A stretch of DNA of 41,313 nt, from assembly GCA_023383055.1 (NCBI GenBank), contig JAHDYP010000047.1:1-41313 (forward strand). The letters are read 5' to 3'. This DNA comes from Verrucomicrobiota bacterium. GTDB lineage: Bacteria > Verrucomicrobiota > Verrucomicrobiia > Limisphaerales > JAHDYP01. This document shows, piece by piece, positions 9,046 to 17,409 of the stretch. Under the pieces are notes generated by a model that saw only the letters and a program-made list of their open reading frames with translations, was not told where the DNA came from and did no database searches. Position 1 is the stretch's first letter. Each line of letters opens with the position of its first letter. A program made the translations under genes and the position numbers.

Positions 9046-10215
9046 TCAGTACTCCTGAAGCAGCTCCAGCAACCGGCGGTCGAGCTTGTGCCCGTGCCAA
9101 TCCGCGTAGGTAATGTCCGTACGGCCGGAATCGAGGATGCCGAACGTGCCGCGGAAATTCCAGAGGGCGTAGCCGATCTGGTGTCCTTTGAGAATCTCCA
9201 TGACATCACGGAACCAGCCGAGGAACACGTCGTACGGGGTCTTGTTGTAACAGCCGCATTCGCCGCAATGAACGCCGATGCCTTCCCGCACCAGTTTTCC
9301 CCACGGCGCGAATCGTTCCTCGAGTTTTTGCCGGTCGGCCTGAACCGAGCCATCCTGGTGTTTGAGCGGCCAGGTGGGCAGGGGAAAGCTCTGGTTGCGA
9401 TCAACCCAGCTGGCGCGGTAATGACTGATCCCGCCCGGCCAATAGGCATGCACGCTCTGCGCCACGCCCGCGGGTATCATTTCCGTGACGATGTCGTTGC
9501 CCACGCTCAGGCCATCGACGATCACGATCCGATCGGGTGAATGCCGCCGGATGGCTTCCGTGGCCCGCCCCATGACCCGGGCGTAATCGGCGCGGGACAT
9601 GTAGCCCTCACGCGGGTTGGGGGCTTCGTTCAGGAGATTCAGGCTGAGCTCACGGCGCGGGATCGCGCGGTAACGACGGGCAAACAGGTCCCAGTGATGC
9701 ACGAACGCCTCCTCAGCCCGCGGATCGCGCCAGAGCACCAGCGGTTCGCGTTCGGGATCGTTGATGCAATAACCCGGCGCGCGATGGAAGTTCAGGCTCA
9801 GATGCAGTCCGAATTGCCGACAGAGCTCGACGGCGCGATCCACCTTCTCAAGGGCGGCTTCGCTGATCTTGAACAGGTCGTCGGGCGCGAGCTTGCGGGT
9901 GGTCTTCCAGTCGGTGTCGATCCAGAGCCAGTAATCCATCGGCAGCCGGATGAAATCGAATCCCCAGTCGCGGATCCACCGGAGGTCGTCTTCGCGAACC
10001 TGGCCCTGCCCTTCTTCGCCACGGCTGAAGGCCTGGAAGAAGTTGGTGAGGTTGAAACCGCGCCAGCGGGGCAGGACCGGGGCTGGAGCGGCCCAAACAG
10101 ACTGGGTCAATGGCCGTCCCAGAGCCAGCGCTCCCAGCGTGGCGCCGATCGTCCCGACGAAACGGCGGCGGGACAGCGCTGACGGGGGCAGCGTAAAAGG
10201 GATGACGTTATTCAT
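9046..10215 (-). CDS. Tat-exported glycoside hydrolase family 5 enzyme (cellulase-like)
   Basis: A 389-residue protein from the ATG at 10215; the frame stays open upstream but lacks family similarity there. The N-terminus has a twin-arginine signal (SRRRFVG, residues 15-21) and a hydrophobic stretch ending near AAPAP. The rest is a TIM-barrel GH5: WRGFNLTNFF (51-60), FDFIRLPMDYW (87-97), LNFHRAPGY (141-149), acid/base Glu197 in LNLLNEAPN, His256/Tyr258 in HAYWP, likely nucleophile Glu319 in GVHCGECG, and Trp352 in ALWNFRG. It retains all key GH5 residues, so activity on a beta-glycan is expected; the exact substrate is not visible. It converges with the giant CotH protein gene, 52 bp apart. 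It may be co-regulated with the oxidoreductase cluster, from which a decayed gene region separates it. Confidence 0.88.
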   Translation of the reverse strand: MNNVIPFTLPPSALSRRRFVGTIGATLGALALGRPLTQSVWAAPAPVLPRWRGFNLTNFFQAFSRGEEGQGQVREDDLRWIRDWGFDFIRLPMDYWLWIDTDWKTTRKLAPDDLFKISEAALEKVDRAVELCRQFGLHLSLNFHRAPGYCINDPEREPLVLWRDPRAEEAFVHHWDLFARRYRAIPRRELSLNLLNEAPNPREGYMSRADYARVMGRATEAIRRHSPDRIVIVDGLSVGNDIVTEMIPAGVAQSVHAYWPGGISHYRASWVDRNQSFPLPTWPLKHQDGSVQADRQKLEERFAPWGKLVREGIGVHCGECGCYNKTPYDVFLGWFRDVMEILKGHQIGYALWNFRGTFGILDSGRTDITYADWHGHKLDRRLLELLQEY

Positions 10216-10228
10216 ATTGAGCAATGGA

Positions 10229-10303
10229 CTTTGGACATTTTTGGGAGCACTCCAACCTGATAATTCTGTTGCCTTGGTCGCTGCCTTGATCGCGACCTTT
10301 ATC
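10229..10303. repeat. left arm of imperfect inverted repeat around decayed four-helix-bundle gene
   Basis: Read on the minus strand this arm begins GATAAAGGTCGCGATCAAGG and ends AAAATGTCCAAAGT. The right arm (10557-10619, plus strand) begins GATAAAGGTCCCGACGAAGG and ends AAAATGTCCAAACT. The arms face each other across the four-helix-bundle remnant, and the left arm is a little longer internally. Confidence 0.6.
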
Positions 10304-10556
10304 GAGAACCGGGCCTGCCTCAAGACAGATGGCGCGGTTCGAGAGGCTTTCCATGCTCCCGCACGATGGACTTGAAGTACCTCGCACAGGTCTGGACCTG
10401 GTGCGCTGGACGGTTGCCCTGCCGGGTGCGACGACCTTACCCACCGGATCGCACCGGCAGATCGATGAAGGGGTAACCAGCGCCCGGCTGAACATCGCGG
10501 AAGGCAATGGGCGTTACTCGGAGGTGGCCCATCGCCGTTTTCTGGATTCGGCCAAC

Positions 10557-10619
10557 GATAAAGGTCCCGACGAAGGCCGCGATGAAGATCCTGCGGCAGC
10601 ATCAGAAAATGTCCAAACT
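10557..10619. repeat. right arm of imperfect inverted repeat
   Basis: This is the partner of the arm at 10229-10303, in opposite orientation. Both carry alternating AAGG and CGA units and a terminal AAAATGTCCAAA. The pair brackets the four-helix-bundle remnant like the ends of a small dispersed element. Confidence 0.6.
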
Positions 10620-10623
10620 CAAG

Positions 10624-10649
10624 TCGGCGCCAACTCGCGTCGGCGCCGA
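10624..10649 (-). terminator. weak hairpin downstream of HEAT-repeat gene
   Basis: TCGGCGCC (10624-10631) pairs perfectly with GGCGCCGA (10642-10649) across a 10-nt loop, 41 bp past the stop of the minus-strand HEAT gene. There is no T-tract, so termination is only a possibility. Confidence 0.3.
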
Positions 10650-10689
10650 TAACCCTTTCGCGGATCAAGGTGGGTCGACTTCGAATGGC

Positions 10690-12645
10690 TCAGTTCCCCG
10701 CTTTGGCCTTGGCCTGCTGGACCAGAGTCTGGGCTTTGCGCGACAGTTCATCACTGGCGGTCGCTTTGGCGGCGCGTTCGAGCGGTTCGACCAGCCGGGC
10801 CGCAACCTGCTTGGCGTCGTCACCCTTGAGCATTTCCTCCGCAATGGCGACCGTGGCGGCACTCGCTTCCTCCCGCACCGACGCATCCTCGAGATGAGGA
10901 GCGATTAACGCGAGGCTGTCGAGGCTCTGAATTCTGCCCAGGGCGCCGAGCAGCAGCTTCTTGTCGTCGGCTTGATCGATGGCGGCGGCGGCTTCACGGC
11001 ACATCGCGAGTCGTTGGTCGGCCGGCAGATCGCGATTTGACGCCCAACCGAGATAACCGCGCAAGGCAATGGTTCGTTCCGTGGCGTCACTGGTCTTTCG
11101 AGCCAGCGCGAGGAGTTCGGGCGCGGCATCGGCGGTCTTCCACGCCGCCAGGGTGCGGATGGCCGTGGTGCGGACCGCGGTGTCATCGACGGCGGCACAG
11201 ACAGCTTTCAGGGCGTCGGGGCCGCCCACGACACCGAGGCTGCGGATCAGCGCGGCCTTTTGCGCCGGTTGAGCATCGGTCAGCCGGGCGGTGAGCTTGG
11301 CGCTTTCGCCTTCCGGTTTCTCGATGCGCGAGAGCACGGCGCTCAACGCCTGTTCGGTGGCCTCCACGTCCGAGGCGTTGCCGGCCTGAGCCAGCAGGTC
11401 CAAAAGCGCCGGCAATTCCTCGGCCCCGCCCAATTCGCCGAGCCGGCGGATGGCGGCGGCGCGGATCTGCGCGTCGGCATCCTTGGCCGCGGCGAACAAG
11501 GCCGGGACACTGGTCATCATGCGCCGCCGCGAGACAAGTTCGATTCCGAGCAGGCGATCGGTCTTGTCCGTGGCGCTGAGCAGAGCCCGCACCGCGGCGT
11601 CGGCTTCGATCCCGGGAAGGGCGGCGAGGCTTTCCTGGGCGGCTTGCGCGATCTGGGTGTTGCTGTCCTTAAGCAGCCGGACCAGCGGTGGCACCGCTCC
11701 GCTTACCCCCATTTCGGCCAGGGCACGGATGGCGGCGGTGCGGACGTCGATGCCGCCGGTGATGGTGTGGTCCACAAGGGTGGGCAGGGCGGCGGCATCG
11801 CCGCGGAGGCCGAGGGCCTGGAGCACCAGGATCTGGATGTCAGTCGGCCGGCCGTTCAGCGCGGCGGTCAGCGCGGCGGTCACTTCCGGTTCCTTCATTT
11901 CCATGGAGGCGCGCAGAGCGGCATGAACCAGAATGTAATCGCCGCTTTGAATCGATTGACGGAGCAGCGGAACCCCGCCTTTGCCGCGGATGAGGATGGC
12001 ACCGCGCAGGGCGCCGGCACGCACCTGGTGCGGGGTGTCTTCCAGGCGAAGGCGATCGTAGGCCCGTCGAGCGCCGCCGCGCGGCAGTTGCTCGGCGCAG
12101 CGGAACAGGCCTTCGGCAAACGCGAGGCGGTTGACATCCGAAACCGTGTCGAGGGCGGTCTCGAGCGCTCTGGCGGCGGCGGCGGTGCCGATGCTGCCGA
12201 GGGCGCGGGCGGCGGCCTGGGCAACCTCGGGATTGGCGTCGTTCAGGTAGGGGACGAGCAGTTTGACGGCCCGCGGATCTTGGCGGACACCGATGCTGGT
12301 CATGACCCCCATGAGTTGCCGGCCAGTCAACGTCTGCAGGGCCGCGCGGAAGGCCTGATCGACCTCCGGGTAGGGCAACGGTTCAAGGCCATAGCGGGCC
12401 ATGTGCGACAATTCCGCATCCGGCAGCAGGGCAACCAGCGGCGCCACGGCATTCCGGCTGCCGATCACCGAGAGCTCGCGGCACGCTTCCATCTTGTCCT
12501 TGAGCGTGGCGTCCGATTTGAGCGTGGCGATGAGTTTCTCCTCGGGCTGAGTCAACAGTGGGGTTGGCTCCTGGGCGAAGGATTGAGCGTGGCTGACCGC
12601 GATCAGGACCGCCGTCAGCAGGGAAGTGAAGTTTGATTTAGTCAT
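10690..12645 (-). CDS. secreted HEAT-repeat protein
   Basis: A 651-residue protein. The ATG at 12645 is chosen because AAGGAG lies at 12655-12660 (minus strand) with good spacing. The start is also followed at once by a signal peptide (MTKSNFTSLLTAVLIAVSHAQSFAQ). From about residue 40 to the end the sequence is a continuous array of paired-helix HEAT/PBS-lyase-type repeats (for example AVAPLVALLPDAE, PRAVKLLVPYLNDANPEVAQAAARALGSIG, IRAAAIRRLGELGGAEELPALLDLL). Such solenoids are protein-binding scaffolds, and no enzymatic motif is seen. It starts 25 bp after the stop of a Gfo/Idh/MocA oxidoreductase gene on the same strand and is probably co-transcribed with it, a pairing frequent in Planctomycetes-Verrucomicrobia. 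The partner it scaffolds in the periplasm is unknown. Confidence 0.88.
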   Translation of the reverse strand: MTKSNFTSLLTAVLIAVSHAQSFAQEPTPLLTQPEEKLIATLKSDATLKDKMEACRELSVIGSRNAVAPLVALLPDAELSHMARYGLEPLPYPEVDQAFRAALQTLTGRQLMGVMTSIGVRQDPRAVKLLVPYLNDANPEVAQAAARALGSIGTAAAARALETALDTVSDVNRLAFAEGLFRCAEQLPRGGARRAYDRLRLEDTPHQVRAGALRGAILIRGKGGVPLLRQSIQSGDYILVHAALRASMEMKEPEVTAALTAALNGRPTDIQILVLQALGLRGDAAALPTLVDHTITGGIDVRTAAIRALAEMGVSGAVPPLVRLLKDSNTQIAQAAQESLAALPGIEADAAVRALLSATDKTDRLLGIELVSRRRMMTSVPALFAAAKDADAQIRAAAIRRLGELGGAEELPALLDLLAQAGNASDVEATEQALSAVLSRIEKPEGESAKLTARLTDAQPAQKAALIRSLGVVGGPDALKAVCAAVDDTAVRTTAIRTLAAWKTADAAPELLALARKTSDATERTIALRGYLGWASNRDLPADQRLAMCREAAAAIDQADDKKLLLGALGRIQSLDSLALIAPHLEDASVREEASAATVAIAEEMLKGDDAKQVAARLVEPLERAAKATASDELSRKAQTLVQQAKAKAGN

Positions 12646-12670
12646 GGCAAAATTCTCCTTGGGCTTGGGG

Positions 12671-14035
12671 TTAGACGGTCCAGGGTGCGCGCTGGGCCCG
12701 GGATCGGAGTTGGTTGGCTTCGGCATCGCCGATGAATTCCTCCTTCACGGGATCGTATTTCAAGTCGCGCTTCAGCCACATGCAAATGTTGGCCGCGTGC
12801 ACCGTGCTCATCGAACGATGCATCACCACGGGGTTGGCCACCGTTTGACGGCGGGACTTGACGCAGTTGAAGAAGTCACGGACGTGGCTCATGGGCCGCC
12901 CGGTCCGGGCCATGTAATCCTGGGTGATCTTCCGGAAATCGGCCAGCAACGCCGGCGAAGATACGTCCGGGCGCGAGTAACCGTCGGCCGCGGCGGCCCA
13001 GCCTTCGGTGCCTTCGAAGGTCATGCCACACGAACCGCGCCACCAGCCCTCCCGATGCAGGAACATCTTCATCCCATTGGCAAACACGGTTTCCATGCCG
13101 TCCCCGTACGGATTGTCCACGTACTTGTATTCGACGGCCGTGGTTTCGAGACAGCCGATCCCAGCCTGGGCCTGGGCGAAGGTGTGCGCGCCCCATTCGC
13201 CGATGCAACTGGTGTGGAAATCATAGTGCCCGCGCCAACCGCCGCGCACGTATGCACTGTTATAGGGCCGCCAGGGGCAGGGCCCCAACCATTGATCCCA
13301 ATCGACCTCTTCCTTGGCGGGTTGCGGCTCGGCCGGCAGCCAGTCGTGCCGCATCGCCGCGGCATCCCAGGGCGCAATGTGGGCGCGGGCGGTATGAACT
13401 CGGCCGAGCCGCCCGGTGAGCGCCATCTCGATGCAAAACACGAAATTGGCTTCGCTCAGGCGCTGGGTGCCGGTCTGGTAGATCCGCCCGTAACGGCGGG
13501 CGGTCTCAACCACCGCCTGCCCTTCCGCGATGGTCATCGATGACGGTTTTTCGGAGTAGACATCCTTGCCCGCACGCATCGCGTAGGTCGCGGCGAGGGC
13601 ATGCCAGCGGTCCCCCGTGGCAATCAGCACCGCGTCAATATCCGTGCGCGTGGCCAGGAACTCCCGGATCTCAGGATACGTCTTGCAGTCCTGGTTGCCG
13701 TATTTGTTGTCGACCATGCGCTTGACCGCCTCGCGCTGCTGGCGCTTGGCGTCGCAGATCGCCACGAACTGAACGTCGCGCTCCGGCAACATCCAATTCA
13801 AAACGCCCGATCCCCTCCCGCCCAGCCCAATGCCGCCCAGCACGATGCGGCCGCTGGGCGGGACCGCACCGTTCAAACCGAGCACGGAGGATGGGATGAG
13901 CGTCGGGACCGCCGCCACGCCGCTCGCCAGCGCCGCGCGCTTGAGAAACTGGCGGCGGCTCAGCGCGGACGCGGACAGTGAGGGAGCTGTCGAGATCGAC
14001 AGCAATCGATGGTTGGGACTGGGGTGCTGTGACAT
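12671..14035 (-). CDS. Tat-exported Gfo/Idh/MocA family oxidoreductase
   Basis: A 454-residue protein from the ATG at 14035; the upstream in-frame extension precedes the signal and was dropped. It has a twin-arginine signal (SRRQFLKRAALASG, about 26-39). A Rossmann NAD(P)-binding motif (VLGGIGLGGRGSG, about 65-77) and the family's catalytic EKP (Glu162-Lys163-Pro164) follow. The C-terminal alpha/beta domain includes WDQWLGPCPWRPYN, typical of the verrucomicrobial/planctomycete subgroup. These enzymes oxidise or reduce sugars and polyols with a tightly bound NAD(P), and here would act in the periplasm. The substrate cannot be read from sequence. It is first in a probable two-gene transcript with the HEAT-repeat gene (25-bp gap). 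A strong terminator at 14165-14194 separates it from the next oxidoreductase upstream. Confidence 0.9.
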   Translation of the reverse strand: MSQHPSPNHRLLSISTAPSLSASALSRRQFLKRAALASGVAAVPTLIPSSVLGLNGAVPPSGRIVLGGIGLGGRGSGVLNWMLPERDVQFVAICDAKRQQREAVKRMVDNKYGNQDCKTYPEIREFLATRTDIDAVLIATGDRWHALAATYAMRAGKDVYSEKPSSMTIAEGQAVVETARRYGRIYQTGTQRLSEANFVFCIEMALTGRLGRVHTARAHIAPWDAAAMRHDWLPAEPQPAKEEVDWDQWLGPCPWRPYNSAYVRGGWRGHYDFHTSCIGEWGAHTFAQAQAGIGCLETTAVEYKYVDNPYGDGMETVFANGMKMFLHREGWWRGSCGMTFEGTEGWAAAADGYSRPDVSSPALLADFRKITQDYMARTGRPMSHVRDFFNCVKSRRQTVANPVVMHRSMSTVHAANICMWLKRDLKYDPVKEEFIGDAEANQLRSRAQRAPWTV

Positions 14036-14164
14036 GGCCAACGTTTTATCAGTTTCCCGGCCCGGAGCAAACTTTCTTATCCGCACGCCGGCGGATTTGG
14101 ACTGCCGCGGCCGTGACGCCGCTCAGCTGCCGGCAAACCATCGACCAACGACCCCTCAACAACG

Positions 14165-14194
14165 AAAAAGGCGCGGGGTCGAACCCCCGCGCCT
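14165..14194 (-). terminator. strong rho-independent terminator
   Basis: A perfect 10-bp GC-rich stem (AGGCGCGGGG at 14169-14178, partner at 14185-14194) with a 6-nt loop is followed on the minus strand by TTTTT. It lies 20 bp after the stop of the oxidoreductase gene at 14215 and divides the minus-strand cluster into two transcripts. Confidence 0.88.
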
Positions 14195-14214
14195 CGGAAA
14201 ACACCGGCTGACGG

Positions 14215-15540
14215 TCAGGCGACCGGCACCGTCGGCGGATCGCTGAAGATGTTATGAACGCTCGGCATGGGCGGCTTGAGCGTGCGGAAGCTGCCCCATT
14301 GCAGTTTCGAGAGATCCGTGTAGAGCAGGTCGGGGCCATACTTGAATTCGGATTTCAGCATGGCATCCCACTCCACCTCGGCGCCGCTGTAGGCGGCCTC
14401 GCGCCCCATGATCGCCGTCAGCGTGCTGTCCGTCACGTTCTTCGTCTCATTCAACTCCGTGTTCTTGACGATCGCGTTGATGAGGTCGACATGCTCCTGC
14501 ACGTAGGGGTTGGACGATTCGCCGCGGAACCGCCAGGCCTGGCCGCCCTTCGGCGAGATGCTGCCGCCCGGGTTCGACATGCCTTTGCTGCCATGCACCG
14601 CTTCGCTCACGGATGACCAGGAACGCTTGATCTGCCCGCACGCCGCGTGCATGCGCACCCCGTTCTCGTACTGGAATTCAACCGAGAAGTTGTCCCAGAT
14701 CTCGCCCGCCTGATCGCCCAACTGCTGGCGCGCGCCCAGCCCCCAGCATTTCACCGGATGCGCCTGCATGATCCAGTTGCAGACATCGATATTGTGGACG
14801 TGCTGTTCGCAGATGTGATCGCCGCACAACCAGATGTAGTGGTACCAATTGTTGACCTGCCGCTCCAGATCGGTGTTGCCCCGCAGACCCCGGTGCCAGA
14901 TCGGACCGCCATTCACCCAGTAGGCGCGAAGCGAAATCACGTCGCCAATCTCACCGGCATGAATCCGTTTGATCGTCTCAATATAGCTGGCCTGGTGCCG
15001 CCGCTGCGTTCCGGCCGCCACTTTCAGGTTCTTCTGCTTCGCCATCTCTCCCGCCGCATACATCATCCGGCAGGTCGGCCCGTCCACCGCCACCGGCTTT
15101 TCCATGAACACATTCTTGCCCGCTTCAATGCAGGCTTTGAAATGAGGAGCCCGAAATCCCGGCGGCGCCGCCAGAATGGCGTAGTTCACGCCCGGCACCT
15201 GCAGCGCCTTCACGTAAGAATCGAAACCGCTGAAGCATTTGTCCTCGGGCAGCCCAAACTCGGTCTTGCCGCGGTTGGCTTGTCCGGGAAATGCGTCCGC
15301 CACCGCCACGACCTTGGCTTCCACGCCGGCAATCTTGGCGGCTTCCAGGAAATCCTTGCCGGCGCCACCACCGCGTCCGCCGCAGCCGATGATGACGGCG
15401 TTGAACGCAGGCTTGGCCTGGGCGTTGAGGATCGAAGGGAAACTCACGGCTGCCGCCGAGGCGGCCAGCAGCGAGGAACTCTTGATAAACTGACGGCGGT
15501 TGACCGTCAGCGATTCGGGGGATTGGTTTTGCGTATTCAT
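14215..15540 (-). CDS. Tat-exported Gfo/Idh/MocA family oxidoreductase
   Basis: A 441-residue protein from the ATG at 15540. It has a signal with twin arginine (NRRQFIKSSSLLAASAAAV), then a nucleotide-binding motif (AVIIGCGGRGGGAGKDF, about 48-64). The catalytic EKP is Glu147-Lys148-Pro149 in NVFMEKPVAVDG, followed by the family motif AAGTQRRHQ and the C-terminal substrate domain containing ICEQHVHNIDVCNW. The His/Asp set in that last segment (HNID) is typical of the family's active site. It follows the third oxidoreductase gene by 58 bp on the same strand and ends at a strong terminator. Two paralogues side by side suggest successive steps on one sugar or enzymes with different preferences. 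No Shine-Dalgarno is visible. Confidence 0.9.
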   Translation of the reverse strand: MNTQNQSPESLTVNRRQFIKSSSLLAASAAAVSFPSILNAQAKPAFNAVIIGCGGRGGGAGKDFLEAAKIAGVEAKVVAVADAFPGQANRGKTEFGLPEDKCFSGFDSYVKALQVPGVNYAILAAPPGFRAPHFKACIEAGKNVFMEKPVAVDGPTCRMMYAAGEMAKQKNLKVAAGTQRRHQASYIETIKRIHAGEIGDVISLRAYWVNGGPIWHRGLRGNTDLERQVNNWYHYIWLCGDHICEQHVHNIDVCNWIMQAHPVKCWGLGARQQLGDQAGEIWDNFSVEFQYENGVRMHAACGQIKRSWSSVSEAVHGSKGMSNPGGSISPKGGQAWRFRGESSNPYVQEHVDLINAIVKNTELNETKNVTDSTLTAIMGREAAYSGAEVEWDAMLKSEFKYGPDLLYTDLSKLQWGSFRTLKPPMPSVHNIFSDPPTVPVA

Positions 15541-15598
15541 GTGCTTGCTGTGTGACCGATAATGAGTTTTTAGACGTGGAAATCAACAAATCACTTCA

Positions 15599-16909
15599 CT
15601 AAATCATTTCCGTGCGCCCCGGGATGGGCACCGGATAACTGCCGTCCGGACCCGGCTTGACGGGCGGTTCCATGCCATCGTGGCACTCTTCCGGCCGGGG
15701 GGGATGATGGTAGGTGGACTTCTCAAGATCATCCCAGGTGACTTCGCGGCCGGTGTAACAGGAGAGTTGTCCCATCACGGCAAAGGCCGTGCTCCGCGTC
15801 ATGTAATCACCGTTGTTCAAAGGCGTTCCCGACCGGATCGCCGCAAACAACCGGTCATGCTCGATCTGATACGGATCGCCCTGACCCTGCCAGCGCCAGT
15901 TGGTCTCGCCCCAGATCCGGCAGGCCAGAATCGACGCCTTGCCTTTGCTCCCCAAAATGATGCTCGAGGCCTCGTCGAAGCAGCCGGTCGTCGTCCGGCA
16001 GAAAGCATACACCCGGACTCCATTCTCAAACTCATACACCACCGAGTGATGGTCGAACACATCTCCATACATCGGGTCGGTCATCGAGGATCGTCCTCCC
16101 AGGCCATGACATTTCACCGGCACCTGATTGTGCATCACCCAGCTCGCGCGATCCAGATTGTGGACCAGCGATTGCACCACGTCGTCCCCGGACAACCAGC
16201 GGAAGTGGTACTGGGTGCTGAACTGCCATTCCAGCTCCGACAATCCCGGTTTGCGATCCACCACCCCGTAGGGCGCCCGCAGGAAGTTCTCTTCCATCGC
16301 GATGACGTCCCCGATCGCCCCGTCGTGGATCTGCCGCACCGTCTCGGCATACCCCGGATGATATCGGCTGTGCAGGCCGGAGACGATCGAAAGCCCCTTG
16401 GCCTTCGCCAGCGCACAGGCCTGGTCCATCAATTTCAACCCGGCGGGATCGATTCCGTGCGGTTTCTCGACAAACACATGCCTGCCCGCCTGCACCGCCG
16501 CCATCGAATGGAACGGATGAAACTTGGCCGCATTCGCGATCAAAACCACGTCCGACGCCTCGATCACCTGCCGGTAACCGTTGACCCCGGGGAAACATCG
16601 ATCGTCCGGCACGTCCACCTGCGCCCCTTTCTCTCGCCGGATTGCCTCGCGCTTCTCCTGGATGCGATCCAAAAAAACGTCGTGCATCGCCACCAAGCGC
16701 GCGCCCCGGTCCGCCGTCAACGCCTGCACCGCCGCGCCGGAATTGCGCCCGCCACACCCAATCATCCCCACCCGAAGCACGTCGCTGCCCGCGGCATGCG
16801 CCGTCCGGGCGATGTCCAGCGGCCCCAGCGCCATGACGCCGGCGGCGGCGGCCGAAGTGCGAAGAAACTGGCGGCGGGAACTCACGCTGGCGGAAGCAGG
16901 GGTGTTCAT
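15599..16909 (-). CDS. Tat-exported Gfo/Idh/MocA family oxidoreductase
   Basis: A 436-residue protein. The ATG at 16909 has an AGGAGGAAG ribosome-binding site at 16918-16926 and begins the twin-arginine signal [15 protein letters not shown] (residues 10-24). The in-frame extension to 17005 is unlike the family. The dinucleotide motif is [12 protein letters not shown] (47-58); the catalytic EKP is Glu148-Lys149-Pro150 in [23 protein letters not shown] and [10 protein letters not shown] follow, matching the active-site pattern of the neighbouring paralogue. It is the promoter-proximal gene of the pair with the oxidoreductase at 14215-15540. Its unusually good ribosome-binding site, in a window with few, suggests high expression. 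The macro-domain pseudogene is transcribed divergently 82 bp away. Confidence 0.9.
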   Translation of the reverse strand: MNTPASASVSSRRQFLRTSAAAAGVMALGPLDIARTAHAAGSDVLRVGMIGCGGRNSGAAVQALTADRGARLVAMHDVFLDRIQEKREAIRREKGAQVDVPDDRCFPGVNGYRQVIEASDVVLIANAAKFHPFHSMAAVQAGRHVFVEKPHGIDPAGLKLMDQACALAKAKGLSIVSGLHSRYHPGYAETVRQIHDGAIGDVIAMEENFLRAPYGVVDRKPGLSELEWQFSTQYHFRWLSGDDVVQSLVHNLDRASWVMHNQVPVKCHGLGGRSSMTDPMYGDVFDHHSVVYEFENGVRVYAFCRTTTGCFDEASSIILGSKGKASILACRIWGETNWRWQGQGDPYQIEHDRLFAAIRSGTPLNNGDYMTRSTAFAVMGQLSCYTGREVTWDDLEKSTYHHPPRPEECHDGMEPPVKPGPDGSYPVPIPGRTEMI

Positions 16910-16991
16910 GCGCGGATCTTCCTCCTGTGGCCCCGCAAAATCAAGCGGAACACCGCCCCTCAAAGGATGCAACACCACTTCAGTTTCTTCC

Positions 16992-17313
16992 ATGCTCAAA
17001 GCCATTCAGGCCGACATCACAACGCTGGCCCTGGACGCCATCGTCAATGCCGCCAATTCCTCCCTCCTGGGCGGCGGTGGCGTGGACGGTGCCATTCATC
17101 GCGCCGCCGGTCGAACGTGGACTGACGTCGATTGCTTTCCCGGGCATTAGCACCGGTGTGTACGGTTACCCTGTTCGCCTGGCCGCCCAAACCGCCGTCG
17201 AGACCGTCTCGCAGTTCGTTCAGATTCCCTCGACATTGTGTGAGGTGGTCTTCTGTTGCTTCTCGGCCGGGGATTACGCCGTGTATCAGGAGTCGCTCGC
17301 GCAAACCCGGTGA
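16992..17313 (+). pseudogene. macro-domain (ADP-ribose-binding) protein, internal deletion and frameshift
   Basis: The ATG at 16992 opens [40 protein letters not shown], the complete N-terminus of an O-acetyl-ADP-ribose deacetylase-type macro domain with the NAANS and [10 protein letters not shown] nucleotide-binding loops. At about 17110-17130 the match jumps, one frame over, to [17 protein letters not shown] and the family C-terminus, ending at 17313. Intact relatives have roughly 60 more residues between these parts. The central strand and helix are therefore lost, and the frame is broken. This is a decayed gene; its functional ancestor would have removed or bound ADP-ribose. Confidence 0.8.
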
Positions 17314-17325
17314 CAGCGGCCCCCA

Positions 17326-17360
17326 ATAAAAAGACCGGGAAACCCAGGTTTCCCGGTCTT
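17326..17360 (-). terminator. strong rho-independent terminator
   Basis: A perfect 14-bp stem (17331-17344 with 17347-17360; arm AAGACCGGGAAACC) with a 2-nt apical loop is followed on the minus strand by TTTTTATT. It lies 50 bp past the stop at 17410. It may also stop read-through from the macro pseudogene on the other strand. Confidence 0.88.
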
Positions 17361-17409
17361 GGTTTAAGCCGGCTCAAAGGGGTGGCCTTTGAGCGCTATG
17401 CGTGAGTCC

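Larger units (their letters stand above)
10329..10652 (+). pseudogene. four-helix-bundle protein (S23/IVP family) remnant
   Basis: Codons 9-77 resemble the small four-helix-bundle proteins that are scattered through verrucomicrobial and many other genomes. The clearest stretches are LDLVRWTVAL, HRQIDEGVTSARLNIAEGNGRYSE and RRFLDSAND. LNIAEGNGR is the hallmark motif. Past about 10560 the family's C-terminal helices are missing and the frame runs into the right arm of an inverted repeat, giving a low-complexity tail to the stop at 10652. I judge it a truncated, probably non-functional copy. Family members are linked with 23S rRNA intervening sequences or occur alone as mobile-like units; their function is not established. 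Confidence 0.6.

Noticed and set aside
11260..12636. 458-codon plus-strand frame opposite the HEAT-repeat gene
   Set aside because: Gly-rich repetitive shadow; the HEAT repeats, signal peptide and ribosome-binding site are on the other strand.
15680..17125. 481-codon plus-strand frame opposite the third oxidoreductase
   Set aside because: His/Arg/Pro-rich antisense shadow of a clear Gfo/Idh/MocA gene.
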